From Paenibacillus oceani (lineage in GTDB: Bacteria > Bacillota > Bacilli > Paenibacillales > NBRC-103111), in contig NZ_JACXJA010000009.1 in assembly GCF_014705615.1 (NCBI RefSeq), forward strand, positions 32,972 to 96,971: 64,000 nucleotides of DNA. Reading direction: 5' to 3'. The notes below the pieces were generated by a model. It was not told the DNA's origin. It did no database searches and was given only the letters and a program-made list of their open reading frames with translations. Shown in pieces: positions 9,719-18,654 of this stretch; positions within the stretch are counted from its first letter, which is position 1, and the number at the start of each line of letters is the position of its first letter. Both the position numbers and the translations under genes were made by a program.

Positions 9719-9803
9719 TAGTAGAAGATTGTACAAACAAAATATAGGATATTTCATGGATGGCAATTTTAAACAATGGTAAAATATCGTTGTCGCGACG
9801 AAG
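9719..9803 (+). promoter_or_regulatory. Promoter-like element B
   Basis: Second copy of the element at 2258, with one base deleted near the middle. It has GTAGAAGATTGTACAAAC, AATATAGGAT, CATGGATGGCA, a weaker TAAAAT -10 region, and the same terminal GTCGCGAC palindrome. The sequence after it is coding debris. Confidence 0.6.
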
Positions 9804-9850
9804 TGTCAGTATTTGTTTGTATTCACTTAGCTTGAAACTATAAAGCATAA

Positions 9851-10235
9851 ATTTTGAATGTAGCAAGTGCCGACATTTGGCTGGCGAAATTCGACAAGTT
9901 TATAGAGAAGATGAAGTAAGGCTGTTAATCTGGACTTTTCTGAATAAGGGGCGCAGTATATCGACTATAAAGCGGGGCAAGGTAGGTTTTTTCTTGCTCA
10001 ACAGACAGCTTGGAGACCTGACACTGGAACAAATTGAGTCGATTTATCCGCAACATTCGATTAGAACCGTTCATCTACAATATAGGAATAAACCGAGAAC
10101 CTACGCGTGCTTTTTCCTGAACTCAAGTTTTTGCGGCCAAATCTCCAGATAAATAGTCTATACGTCAAAACTCTTGAACTTTTGCCAGTCCGAGGTATCC
10201 TGCTGAACTACGGTCAGGAGGGGAAGAATAAGAAC
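9851..10235 (+). pseudogene. Degraded coding remnants, including a possible SBP C terminus
   Basis: One short frame (9851-9919) reads NVASADIWLAKFDKFIEKMK then stops, resembling the tail of a large extracellular solute-binding protein. An overlapping frame (9877-10152) encodes 91 residues of no recognised family. It appears to continue after a frame change near 10110 into a segment reading ELKFLRPNLQINSLYVKTLE, which stops near 10235. No frame has both a ribosome binding site and a recognisable domain. I read this as gene decay behind element B. Function unknown. Confidence 0.35.
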
Positions 10236-10418
10236 TAAAAACCGAAATATGATCACCCTAAACATTCCGGCATAAAAAGGACATCATCGAACACGATTTT
10301 TTGCTCCGTTGGATTCAGGCTTACGAACGAATTGCATGCAAAACAGATATATTCGCAAATATTAAAACATTGCGTTTCAGTTGCGGCAAGGCTATCCCAT
10401 ACGCTATGCTAATGCTGT

Positions 10419-10457
10419 AAAACCCCCTTTCCAGAATATCCTTGGAAGGGGGTTTTA
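10419..10457 (+). terminator. Intrinsic terminator
   Basis: AAAACCCCCTTTCCA pairs with TGGAAGGGGGTTTT around a 9-nt loop. No intact gene lies just upstream, so it is probably left from a deleted operon. The stretch from about 10236 to 10418 shows no other feature. Confidence 0.75.
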
Positions 10458-10527
10458 ACATTCAAGCTAATATTTAAACGTGGTCATACCAAATATAAAT
10501 TAATGATTATTCACTTTTGCACCTTTA

Positions 10528-10611
10528 AGTAGAAGATTATACAAATAGAATTGAGGATTATGCATGGATTGACAATCCTAAGCAACGATATAATAACGCT
10601 GTCGCGACAAA
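10528..10611 (+). promoter_or_regulatory. Promoter-like element C
   Basis: Third copy of the element: AGTAGAAGATTATACAAATAG, GAGGATTATGCATGGAT, a consensus TTGACA at 10569, TATAAT/TAATAA at 10589-10596, and GTCGCGAC just after. The -35/-10 spacing is short (14 nt to TATAAT, 16 nt to TAATAA), which fits an activator-dependent promoter. It lies directly upstream of a headless SBP gene. Confidence 0.65.
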
Positions 10612-10653
10612 CAACATATAGACAGAGCAGCACAAGGAAAAGCTGGAGTAATA

Positions 10654-11337
10654 ATGGGTACAACGAAAGATTTCGCGTATGACTCGAATCCTCAGAGTAT
10701 CCAGTCTAAAACTAAAGCATTGTTTCCAAACGCAAACTGGGTTCCGTTCACCCCATTCGGTAGCCAACCGATTGCGACTGGTGTTGCTCCGGGATCCCCA
10801 ATTCTATTCCACCAGAACATAGTCAAGAAATCACCTGAGAAGGTTACCCGCATTGCAGAAATTCTTGATTGGTTAGCCAGCGAGGAGGGCTTCCTTCTAA
10901 CACATTACGGAGTGGAGAACAAACATTATACCAGGAACGGTAAAACAATTACTCTCAATCTCGATGCTTTCAAAAAAGACATCACTGACAAAGGCGACTT
11001 CTTAACCATCTGGGATTTCTTTACCCCGCCAACTCCATCAGTTTTCGGCTTGAATGTCATTAATACGAATAAAACTGCCCGTGACCGTGAAATCGCAAAA
11101 ACTGTTGCAAATATTCCATCGGCTCCTTATTTAGGAACGAGTCTAATTTCGCCTTCTGGCTTTGATTTAGGTACTTTCCGTAAGCGCCAACGCGAATTGC
11201 AAGCGAAAGCGATCTTTGATGATAAATCAGGTAAGAAATGGCCTGAATATCGTGAAGAGCTAATGACTAAGTATAATGGAAACGCCCTCTTCGAAGCGTA
11301 CAATGAACAAGTTAAGGCAGCAGGCTTGACTAAGTAA
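10654..11337 (+). pseudogene. C-terminal half of a large extracellular solute-binding protein
   Basis: 227 residues read from an ATG with a GGAG-type site 8 nt upstream. The protein has no signal peptide and no N-terminal lobe. Features such as ILDWLASEEGFLLTHYGVE, then NGKTITLN, and the long helical tail match the C-terminal lobe of the ~550-residue LipO-type lipoprotein SBPs of Paenibacillus. A full gene would be about 1.6 kb, so at least half is missing, apparently by a deletion that joined promoter element C to the gene interior. It could still be transcribed, but a half SBP should not be exported or bind ligand. Confidence 0.75.
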
Positions 11338-11344
11338 ACACTAA

Positions 11345-11386
11345 AATACAGATTCTCACTGTTTCTAGAGAGTCTGTATTTTTTTG
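11345..11386 (+). terminator. Intrinsic terminator
   Basis: AATACAGATTCTC pairs with GAGAGTCTGTATT and is followed by a T7 run. It ends the SBP fragment gene. Confidence 0.8.
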
Positions 11387-11994
11387 AATCACGGATTGAG
11401 TATTCAACGCTCCGTCTGGCCTGGCTATTCTGCTGTAAAATATCCCGATGCCGCATGCTACGCTAACGTTGACAGCATGGGGTATCCGCAGAAAATTGTA
11501 CAGAGCAACAAAAGACGGCACTAGAGCATTACTTTAGGCAAATCAAGCGGAACTGCAAAACATTGTAGTAGTCCCCCGTTATCAGAACAGACGACTTGCC
11601 ACAATGATGCTGAGTAGTAATGTCCGGTTGCGACGAGGTCAAGAGTTACTTTGAATATGCCCTGAGTTATTGTACTCCGATGTTGAGGGAAAATACGATG
11701 TAGCGTTGCTGAGAGCAATCCAGTTCAGATTATCAAAGTTGACCCTGTGCCGGGCGAAAGCCTTATTCACGGGGTTTTTATATGGCTCCGCCATCCGATC
11801 TGAAAATCGGTTTATTGAAAAAAGAACAGATAATAGCCAGACGGAGGTGATTTCCGTATAGTGGAAAGGGCGAAAAGCTCGCTACTAAACCGGCAAAGGA
11901 GGTATATGTCATATTGAAAGCGCCTACAGCGTTGAGGACGGCGCATGAAGAGCGGTTTAAGGTGTATTCAATCAACGGTCTGGGAGGAACAGGA
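11387..11994. other. Intergenic stretch without a supported gene
   Basis: About 600 bp with short open frames only, none with a ribosome binding site and recognisable protein. The last ~100 bp before the lyase gene must hold its promoter and leader. An upstream in-frame ATG at 11914 exists, but the signal peptide starts at 11995. Confidence 0.5.
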
Positions 11995-14900
11995 ATGAAA
12001 AAAACGATGAGCTGTATGCTGACTGTCTTTATGCTATTTAGTATCCTATCGATTCAGCCTCCAGCAGCCTATGCCGAGGTTACCGGGCAAACATCCGCAA
12101 CAGTCAACCTGCTGACCAATCCGGGCTTCGAGCAAACGGCGGCCAATTCGGCGTGGACGGGAGGAATCGCAGCGGCCGATTGGACGCGGTATGTGTTCAG
12201 CGGAACGCCTGCCTATGCCGTAGACAACTCCGTTGCCCGTACCGGCGGCAAATCGGTAAAGATCGAGGCGGGCTCCACCGCCCGGGGAACGATTTTCCAG
12301 CAGATCAATTCGGTGGTGAAAGGCAAAACCTACAAAATCAGCGGTTGGATGAAAACGGAGAATGTCTCGAACAAAGCTTTGGTCCGCTTTCAGATCGGCC
12401 GGACTTCAGGCGGCAACGTTCTGGTCAACATGGCTGAAGCGAAAGGAACGACGGACTGGACCTATTTCGAGCAAACGACGAAAATCCCGGACAACGCGAC
12501 CACTCCGTCTTGGCTGAAGATCGAAGCATTTTTGGAAAACAGTACCGGCAAGGTGTGGTTCGACGATTTTGAGGTGATGGAGTGGAAAGGGGTGCAGGGC
12601 GTAACGCTCGATCCGGCCATTCAATCGCTGCAAATTGGACAGACGGTCTCGTTAACACCGGAATTGATTCCGGCCGACGCCACGAACCGCAGTGTAACAT
12701 GGACCTCTTCCGATCCCTCGGTCGCGGCTATAGACGCCGCCGGGTTGGTTACCGCCAAAGCGGCCGGTCACGCTGTTATTACGGTGCAAACCGATGAAGG
12801 CGGTTTCACGGATATGGCCGTAGTGGGTGTCGGCGCGCCTGACGGTTTGAGTGTCACTCCTTATACGGGAACGGTTCAGGAGGACGGCGAACTAAGCGGG
12901 CAACTGATCGCGACGAGCCAAGGCGGCGGCACCGCGACCTTCCGCACGGCGATCGAACCGACTAACGGGAAGCTGACCGTATTTCCAGACGGACGGTTCC
13001 TTTATTACCCGAATCCCGATTATGCAGGAACGGATGAGTTTGCCTTCATGGCCTCAAGCGGCCAAGGAGGCCCCCGATTCGGGATCGCTTCCATCCAGGT
13101 TACCCCGGTGAACGATGAACCGAAATTGGACCTGAAATGGTCGTCGACCGGGAAAAACACGGCTCTGAACGACAAGCTGCAGCTAGCTTCCGACAAGGAC
13201 GGCGACGCCATCGTATGGCAGAAAGTAACGGAGCCGCAGCATGGAGCTTTGCAGGTGAATCCGGACGGTACATACCTCTACACGCCCGACACGGACTTTG
13301 TCGGGTATGACGGGTTCCGCGTCGCAGCGTTGGACGGCAAAGGCGGCCGAGTGGAAGGACGGGTGCAAATCGCGGTTATTCCGGGTATCGCAGATTTGTC
13401 CGCCCAGTTCCGCAGCCGGCCGGAGTATGGACAGCATCCGCGGCTTTTGGCGGACCGCGAAGATTTCCTGCAGGCGAGGGAGCTGATCGTCACCGATATA
13501 TATATGAAGGAATGGTACGAACGGCTGAAGCAGGAGGCCGAGCCGATCCTGCAAACGGCGCCTCTCCCTTATGCGTCGGCCGGTGCGAACAACTATGGGA
13601 TTCGCGACCGTTTGCTGCGTACCGGATTGATGTACCAGCTCAGCTTGGACAGCCGTTACGCGGACCGGACGATCCAGGAGCTAGAAGCGCTTGCCGGTTA
13701 TGCGGACTGGGGAGCCCGTACGAATAATATATTGGCGCTCGCCGAGCTGTCGCATGCGGTCGCTCTGGCTTACGACTGGGTATACGAGGCGATGACGCCG
13801 GCCGAACGGACGGCTATTGCGGACGCCATCCGCGTCAAATCGCTGAATGTCGCGCTGGACTGGTATCGGGGCGTATTTACGCATAACGGAGAGTTCAACA
13901 ATATTAACCTGGTTGACAACGGCAACTTTGGGTTGACCGCGCTAGCCATTATGGACGAATCGGCGCAGAATGAAGCTGCCGCCGCCGAAGTTTTGCAAGG
14001 AATATACAAGAAGCTTCAGCAGGCGCTGCGCCATTACACGCCGGACGGGGCGTGGCCGGAAGGGCCGGCTTACTGGCATTATGGCGGACAGTATTTGAGT
14101 TATATGATCGCAGCGATGAACAACGTGATGGGAACGGACTACGGACTTTCCGGAGTTGCCGGCTTCGAGGAGTCGGGGGCGTTTCCATATCATCTGCTTG
14201 GCGAAGGCGGATATTTCGACTTTTTTGACGGGGGAATATCGCTGGCACAGCCGGAGTCGCTCTGGTTCGCCGACTTTTTCGGCAAACCGGAGTATGCTTG
14301 GCATATCGGGGACCTCTCCCGGCGCAAAGGCGTCTACCACCCGCTGTATCTGGTCTTGTACAAGCCGGGCTTATTCGATCAAAAACCGACGGAGCTCGAT
14401 CAGTTTTACTCGGCGATCGAATCAAGCTCCATGCGCAGCGCTTGGGACGATCCGGAAGCTTTGTTTGCGTCGATGAAAGGGGTCAACGAGACGCTGAAAA
14501 GCCATCACGATCTCGATGCGGGAACCTTTGTGTTCGACGCGTTGGGCGTCCGTTGGGCGATGGATTCCGGCAACGAAAACTACAATTTACCCGGATTTTG
14601 GGATTATAGGTACCAACGCTGGACGTATTACCGTAAAAAGACTGAAGGTCACAACACGATCGTCGTGAATCCGGTACAAAATCCGGTCGTGCAGCAGGAC
14701 CCGCTGGAAACGGCGCTTCGCATTCGCGAGGAATCCAAGCCGCGCGGCGCTCTGGGTATTGTGGACATGACACCCGTTTACAAAAACGACGCCGTCAGCA
14801 TGAAGCGCGGCATGATGTTGACCGGAGACCGGACCCAACTGATCGTTCAGGACGAAATGAAGCTGAAAACGGCGTCCGAGCTATACTGGTTCATGCATAC

Positions 14901-16668
14901 GAAAGCTTCCATCGAGATTATCGAGAACGGGCGTGCAGCGATATTGAGCCAAGGCGATAAGCGATTGTACGCGAAACTGATCGAGGCGCCGGATGGCGCA
15001 GTCTTCTCGGCGATGGATGCGATAGCGCTGCCTACATCGCCCGATCCTGCGGAGCAGTCGATCAATTTCGGCGTCCGCAAGCTGACGGTTCATATGACAG
15101 ACGTCCGGGAAGGCAATTTGGCTGTATGGCTGGTTCCGTTATACGAAGGCGAGCCGCTCCCGTCCTCCGTGCCTGCCTATACGCCGCTAACGGCTTGGTC
15201 GATACCGGGCGGAGACCCCGTTCCGAGACCGGCCAGACCGGAGCTGGATACGTTAACCGTCGACGGGCAGCCGATCGCGGGCTTTAAGCCGAAAGGGACT
15301 TATTATGAAGTGTCCGTACCGTTCGAATCGGCAGCGGTGCCGGTAGTCGGCGCTTCTTCGGTTCATCCGTTCACGGTTGTACAGAGTGGGAGCGTGCCGG
15401 GAGAAGCCAAAGTACACGTTCGGTCTATAGACAACCCGAACCTGGTTAATGTGTATACCGTCCGTTTCAAAAGACTGCCGCTGATCGGCCAGCCGCCGGG
15501 GATGAGCCCGTATCCGATCGCAGCGGTAGAAGCCAGCTCGGTGCCGGAAGCCGCCCAAGGCAATACGCCGGATAAAACGATCGACGGGAACCTCGATACC
15601 CGCTGGTCGGCCCCCGGCAAACAGTGGATCCAATACGACCTGGGCGACGTGAAGCCAGTGGGCGCCGTATCCATCGCGATCTTTAACGGAACGACGAGGA
15701 GCGCTTACTTCGATATCCAGGCGTCTGCCGACGGCCAACAATGGACGACGGTATTCAGCGGCGAAAGCTCCGGGACGACGATCCAGCCTGAGACCTTTTT
15801 GCTGCAAGGGGTTCAAGCCCGTTACATTCGCATTGTCGGCAGCGGTAACTCCGCCAACAACTATAACAGCATTACGGAAGTCGCTGTATACAGCCCACCT
15901 TCCGTTACGGGAATCGAGCTGGACAAATCCTCCTTGCAATTTACTTCGATCGGCGAGCAGGCGAAATTGACAGCCCGGGTCCTTCCGGATGGAGCGGCGA
16001 GCGGGAACGTGAGCTGGACGTCTTCCGACTCGGCGGTAGCCGTAGTAGATGCTCAAGGGAATGTAACAGCGAGCGGTGAAGGAACGGCGACGATTACGGC
16101 CGTAACCGAGGAGGGCGGTTATAGCGCATCGGCTTCGGTGATCTCGGATGTATACGGTCCCTCGATTACCTTCCAGATGCCGTCCGTCGTCAGGCAGACC
16201 GAGACGGTTACGCTTTCCGTCTATGCGGCCGATTCCATTACGGGAGTATCTTCGCTGACGGTGACGCTGAACGGCGTAGCGAAGCAGCCGACATTGACGG
16301 TGTCGCCGCTAGAGCTGGCCGCAGGCGAGCATCGGGTGCTGGCGACGGCTGTGGACGGCGCCGGTCATGAGACGGTGCGCGAATTCGTTCTGAGCGTCGA
16401 AACGGATGCGGGGCAGCTGATCCCGGCGCTTGAGATCGGTCATGCCAAAGGCTGGCTGAAAAATCGCGGCATTTTGCAAAGTCTGGTCGTGAAGGCGCGG
16501 CGTGCGGATGCGGCCGGAGACGATCCCCACAAGCTTGAGCAAGCGCTGAAGCCGCTCGAGAACGAGATCCGTGCCCAGCACGGCAATGGCATCGAAGCTT
16601 CCTTTGCAGATTTGCTGTTGCACAATATTTCCTACATTCGCAGCAAGCTCACGGATTCATCCGAGTAA
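11995..16668 (+). CDS. Secreted multidomain heparinase II/III-family polysaccharide lyase
   Basis: 1557 residues from the ATG at 11995, chosen because GGGAGGAACAGG precedes it and a Sec signal peptide (MKKTMSCMLTVF... AYA) follows. Domains in order: CBM-like sandwich opening NPGFEQ (~35-180); bacterial Ig-like BIG2 (~185-265, WTSSDPSVAAID); two cadherin-like repeats with PDGxxxYxPxxDxxGxD motifs (~270-465); helical toroid (~470-800, with EGPAYWHYGGQY); heparinase II/III beta domain (~850-1060, with TEGHNTIVVNP); a small beta-sandwich; an F5/8-type discoidin domain (~1165-1290); a second BIG2 (~1295-1370); an Ig-like domain; and a helical C terminus. The Tyr and His in the two quoted motifs are candidates for the catalytic residues of this lyase fold. 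It would cleave uronate-containing polysaccharides outside the cell. Confidence 0.85.
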   Translation: MKKTMSCMLTVFMLFSILSIQPPAAYAEVTGQTSATVNLLTNPGFEQTAANSAWTGGIAAADWTRYVFSGTPAYAVDNSVARTGGKSVKIEAGSTARGTIFQQINSVVKGKTYKISGWMKTENVSNKALVRFQIGRTSGGNVLVNMAEAKGTTDWTYFEQTTKIPDNATTPSWLKIEAFLENSTGKVWFDDFEVMEWKGVQGVTLDPAIQSLQIGQTVSLTPELIPADATNRSVTWTSSDPSVAAIDAAGLVTAKAAGHAVITVQTDEGGFTDMAVVGVGAPDGLSVTPYTGTVQEDGELSGQLIATSQGGGTATFRTAIEPTNGKLTVFPDGRFLYYPNPDYAGTDEFAFMASSGQGGPRFGIASIQVTPVNDEPKLDLKWSSTGKNTALNDKLQLASDKDGDAIVWQKVTEPQHGALQVNPDGTYLYTPDTDFVGYDGFRVAALDGKGGRVEGRVQIAVIPGIADLSAQFRSRPEYGQHPRLLADREDFLQARELIVTDIYMKEWYERLKQEAEPILQTAPLPYASAGANNYGIRDRLLRTGLMYQLSLDSRYADRTIQELEALAGYADWGARTNNILALAELSHAVALAYDWVYEAMTPAERTAIADAIRVKSLNVALDWYRGVFTHNGEFNNINLVDNGNFGLTALAIMDESAQNEAAAAEVLQGIYKKLQQALRHYTPDGAWPEGPAYWHYGGQYLSYMIAAMNNVMGTDYGLSGVAGFEESGAFPYHLLGEGGYFDFFDGGISLAQPESLWFADFFGKPEYAWHIGDLSRRKGVYHPLYLVLYKPGLFDQKPTELDQFYSAIESSSMRSAWDDPEALFASMKGVNETLKSHHDLDAGTFVFDALGVRWAMDSGNENYNLPGFWDYRYQRWTYYRKKTEGHNTIVVNPVQNPVVQQDPLETALRIREESKPRGALGIVDMTPVYKNDAVSMKRGMMLTGDRTQLIVQDEMKLKTASELYWFMHTKASIEIIENGRAAILSQGDKRLYAKLIEAPDGAVFSAMDAIALPTSPDPAEQSINFGVRKLTVHMTDVREGNLAVWLVPLYEGEPLPSSVPAYTPLTAWSIPGGDPVPRPARPELDTLTVDGQPIAGFKPKGTYYEVSVPFESAAVPVVGASSVHPFTVVQSGSVPGEAKVHVRSIDNPNLVNVYTVRFKRLPLIGQPPGMSPYPIAAVEASSVPEAAQGNTPDKTIDGNLDTRWSAPGKQWIQYDLGDVKPVGAVSIAIFNGTTRSAYFDIQASADGQQWTTVFSGESSGTTIQPETFLLQGVQARYIRIVGSGNSANNYNSITEVAVYSPPSVTGIELDKSSLQFTSIGEQAKLTARVLPDGAASGNVSWTSSDSAVAVVDAQGNVTASGEGTATITAVTEEGGYSASASVISDVYGPSITFQMPSVVRQTETVTLSVYAADSITGVSSLTVTLNGVAKQPTLTVSPLELAAGEHRVLATAVDGAGHETVREFVLSVETDAGQLIPALEIGHAKGWLKNRGILQSLVVKARRADAAGDDPHKLEQALKPLENEIRAQHGNGIEASFADLLLHNISYIRSKLTDSSE

Positions 16669-16687
16669 ACGAACAGCAGATTGGCTT

Positions 16688-16728
16688 GCCGCCCCGATTC
16701 CTTACAGAGTCGGGGCGGCTTCGTTTGG
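16688..16728 (+). terminator. Intrinsic terminator
   Basis: GCCGCCCCGA pairs with TCGGGGCGGC around a 12-nt loop, followed by a T-containing tail. Confidence 0.8.
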
Positions 16729-16831
16729 CCGCGTAACGCCTCAATGGAACCGCATATGACGGGCCGCCCTCTGGAGTATATAATAGAAGACAAAGATTAC
16801 GTAGGGAGACCGATCAGGGAGTGATGCTCGG

Positions 16832-17788
16832 ATGAAAAAATCACAATTTCAAATGCCGGACCAATCGATGCATGTATACAAATGGGAACCGGATGTTGAC
16901 GAAACGAAGCAGTCTGTACAGGGTGTCATTCAAATCGTGCACGGGTCGTGCGAACATGCGGACCGGTATGACGGATTCGCCCGTTTTCTAGCCGGTCATG
17001 GATGGATCGTTTACGCAGGCGACCTGAGCGGACATGGACATTCCGTCTCGACTCAGGAGGACTTGGGGTATTTCGGCGAACAGGACGGCTGGAGCGGTTT
17101 GGTCAGGGAACAGCACGAGGTTGCGAAGCAAATCCGGGAGGAGCATCCCGGATTGCCCGTAGTGATGTTCGGACATAGTATGGGCTCGTTCGTAGCCCGG
17201 GATTACGCGATCCGATACGGTTCCGGGCTTGCCGGTCTTATTCTAAGCGGGACGGCTCATCACTTCAGGGGTTCCTTGCTTGCAGGCCGGTTATTGGCCA
17301 ATCAGGTGATTCGGACAAAAGGCATTCGGCATCGGAGCAGTCTGTTGTACAACTTGACTTACAACTCGTTTAATAAACGATTTGAGCCGAACCGGACGGG
17401 ACAGGACTGGTTAACCCGCGATCCGGCGATCGTCGATACGTTTATTCAAGACGAGCTGTGCGGGTTTGTATTCACTGCCGGCGGGTTCCGCGATATGTTC
17501 GAAGGCTTGCTTAACATTACTAATCCCGGCCAAATCGCCCAAACACCGAAGGAGCTGCCGGTTTTCCTGCTGTCGGGTGCGGATGATCCTGTCGGGGGAT
17601 TCGGCAAAATGGTCGAAAAGGCGTACAGATCTTACCGGAAAGCGGGAATGCTCGATGTCAGGATGAAGTTGTACGAAGGGTTGCGGCACGAAATCTTGAA
17701 TGAAATCGGCAAAGAAGAAGTGTACAAAGATATCTTGACGTGGATGTCGCAAACGGTTTGCGCAAAAACGATTGGGGAGCGGATATAA
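16832..17788 (+). CDS. Alpha/beta hydrolase (S33/monoacylglycerol-lipase type)
   Basis: 318 residues, cytoplasmic, no signal peptide. The nucleophile elbow is GHSMGS with Ser116. Asp in the LLSGADDPVGG segment and His in LRHEILNE complete a likely triad. HGSCEHADRYDGFARFLAGHGW near residue 37 is the typical oxyanion-region start of serine-aminopeptidase-S33/lysophospholipase hydrolases. It likely hydrolyses a lipid or small ester. It stands alone between two terminators. Confidence 0.9.
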   Translation: MKKSQFQMPDQSMHVYKWEPDVDETKQSVQGVIQIVHGSCEHADRYDGFARFLAGHGWIVYAGDLSGHGHSVSTQEDLGYFGEQDGWSGLVREQHEVAKQIREEHPGLPVVMFGHSMGSFVARDYAIRYGSGLAGLILSGTAHHFRGSLLAGRLLANQVIRTKGIRHRSSLLYNLTYNSFNKRFEPNRTGQDWLTRDPAIVDTFIQDELCGFVFTAGGFRDMFEGLLNITNPGQIAQTPKELPVFLLSGADDPVGGFGKMVEKAYRSYRKAGMLDVRMKLYEGLRHEILNEIGKEEVYKDILTWMSQTVCAKTIGERI

Positions 17789-17907
17789 GTCCCAACACCA
17801 TGGCCGATCTGGCAAAATCCTTGCAAGGTCAAGCTGCGGCGAAATCGAAGCTCCGATCGATGCCGGCAGCCCGGCGGCACGAATTGTCACGTCACCAATA
17901 TCAATCG

Positions 17908-17954
17908 AAAGGACCTCAACTTCCACGGCAATGTGGAGGTTGGGGTCCTTTTTC
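17908..17954. terminator. Bidirectional intrinsic terminator
   Basis: AAAGGACCTCAACTTCCAC pairs with GTGGAGGTTGGGGTCCTTT and is followed by T residues. It separates the hydrolase from the convergent small gene. Confidence 0.85.
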
Positions 17955-18004
17955 TCGGGCAAATCGGTTCTAAGATTTGAGACAGCCCATGACGGTTTCC
18001 CGCA

Positions 18005-18220
18005 TTAGTTCCCGTTGGCCGGCGAAGTCTCCGCAGATTCCGCGGCACCTCTTTTCACAGAACCAGATTGGACAGGTTCATCGGAAACGGTTACGCTGCC
18101 GCTAGACAGCTTGTGAATCCCGTCGCTCGTCCCCGAAGTATAAACGTCGGAAAGCTGCTCCTTCGTTAATTCATTGCCCTCCATCGCGCTTTCGTTCCTT
18201 TCATCGCCGTTTCGGTTCAT
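18005..18220 (-). CDS. Small hydrophilic protein, unknown function
   Basis: 71 residues, rich in Ser, Glu, Gly and Asn, with no hydrophobic segment and probably disordered. A ribosome binding site (GGAGGG) lies about 9 nt before the start, which supports translation. It is transcribed away from RNase J and downstream of the DUF2905 gene on the same strand, so the two may be co-transcribed. No family recognised. Confidence 0.5.
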   Translation of the reverse strand: MNRNGDERNESAMEGNELTKEQLSDVYTSGTSDGIHKLSSGSVTVSDEPVQSGSVKRGAAESAETSPANGN

Positions 18221-18313
18221 CGGTACGCGCCCTCCATTGCTTTTGGTTGTATGGGCTTATTTTTTGCCTGACCCGGCAATTTATGCAAGAACGGTTTCAT
18301 TTGCGCTCCGGAC

Positions 18314-18535
18314 TTATTTCATAAACTGCCTTGCGATATAGGCGATTACCGACAGCACTACGCTGATTACAATGCAGGTGACGACGGGAAAATAAAATTT
18401 GAAATTGCCTTTTTCGACAGCAATGTCGCCGGGTAATCGGCCAAGGTTTATAAATCGGCCGAGAAGCATCCAGATCAGCCCGATTACGATCAGCACAATT
18501 CCGGCTCCCATAAGAACCCTCGGCACATGGTTCAT
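18314..18535 (-). CDS. DUF2905-family small membrane protein
   Basis: 73 residues with two hydrophobic helices (about 8-28 and 48-68) joined by the conserved hydrophilic loop GRLPGDIAVEKGNFKFYFP, the signature of DUF2905. This is a two-pass membrane protein of unknown role, common in Firmicutes. It is divergent from the RNase J gene. Confidence 0.85.
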   Translation of the reverse strand: MNHVPRVLMGAGIVLIVIGLIWMLLGRFINLGRLPGDIAVEKGNFKFYFPVVTCIVISVVLSVIAYIARQFMK

Positions 18536-18654
18536 CCGTTCTATTCTCCTTTGATTCCTTATTATCGTATTGCAGGCTGCTCTTTCGGGTTAAAAAGGAT
18601 AATCCATGGTCTCCTCATTCATAATATAGGCAACAACCTGAGGAGGGATTTTGT

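Noticed and set aside
15253..16056. 267-residue minus-strand frame
   Set aside because: Antisense to the discoidin and BIG2 domains of the lyase.
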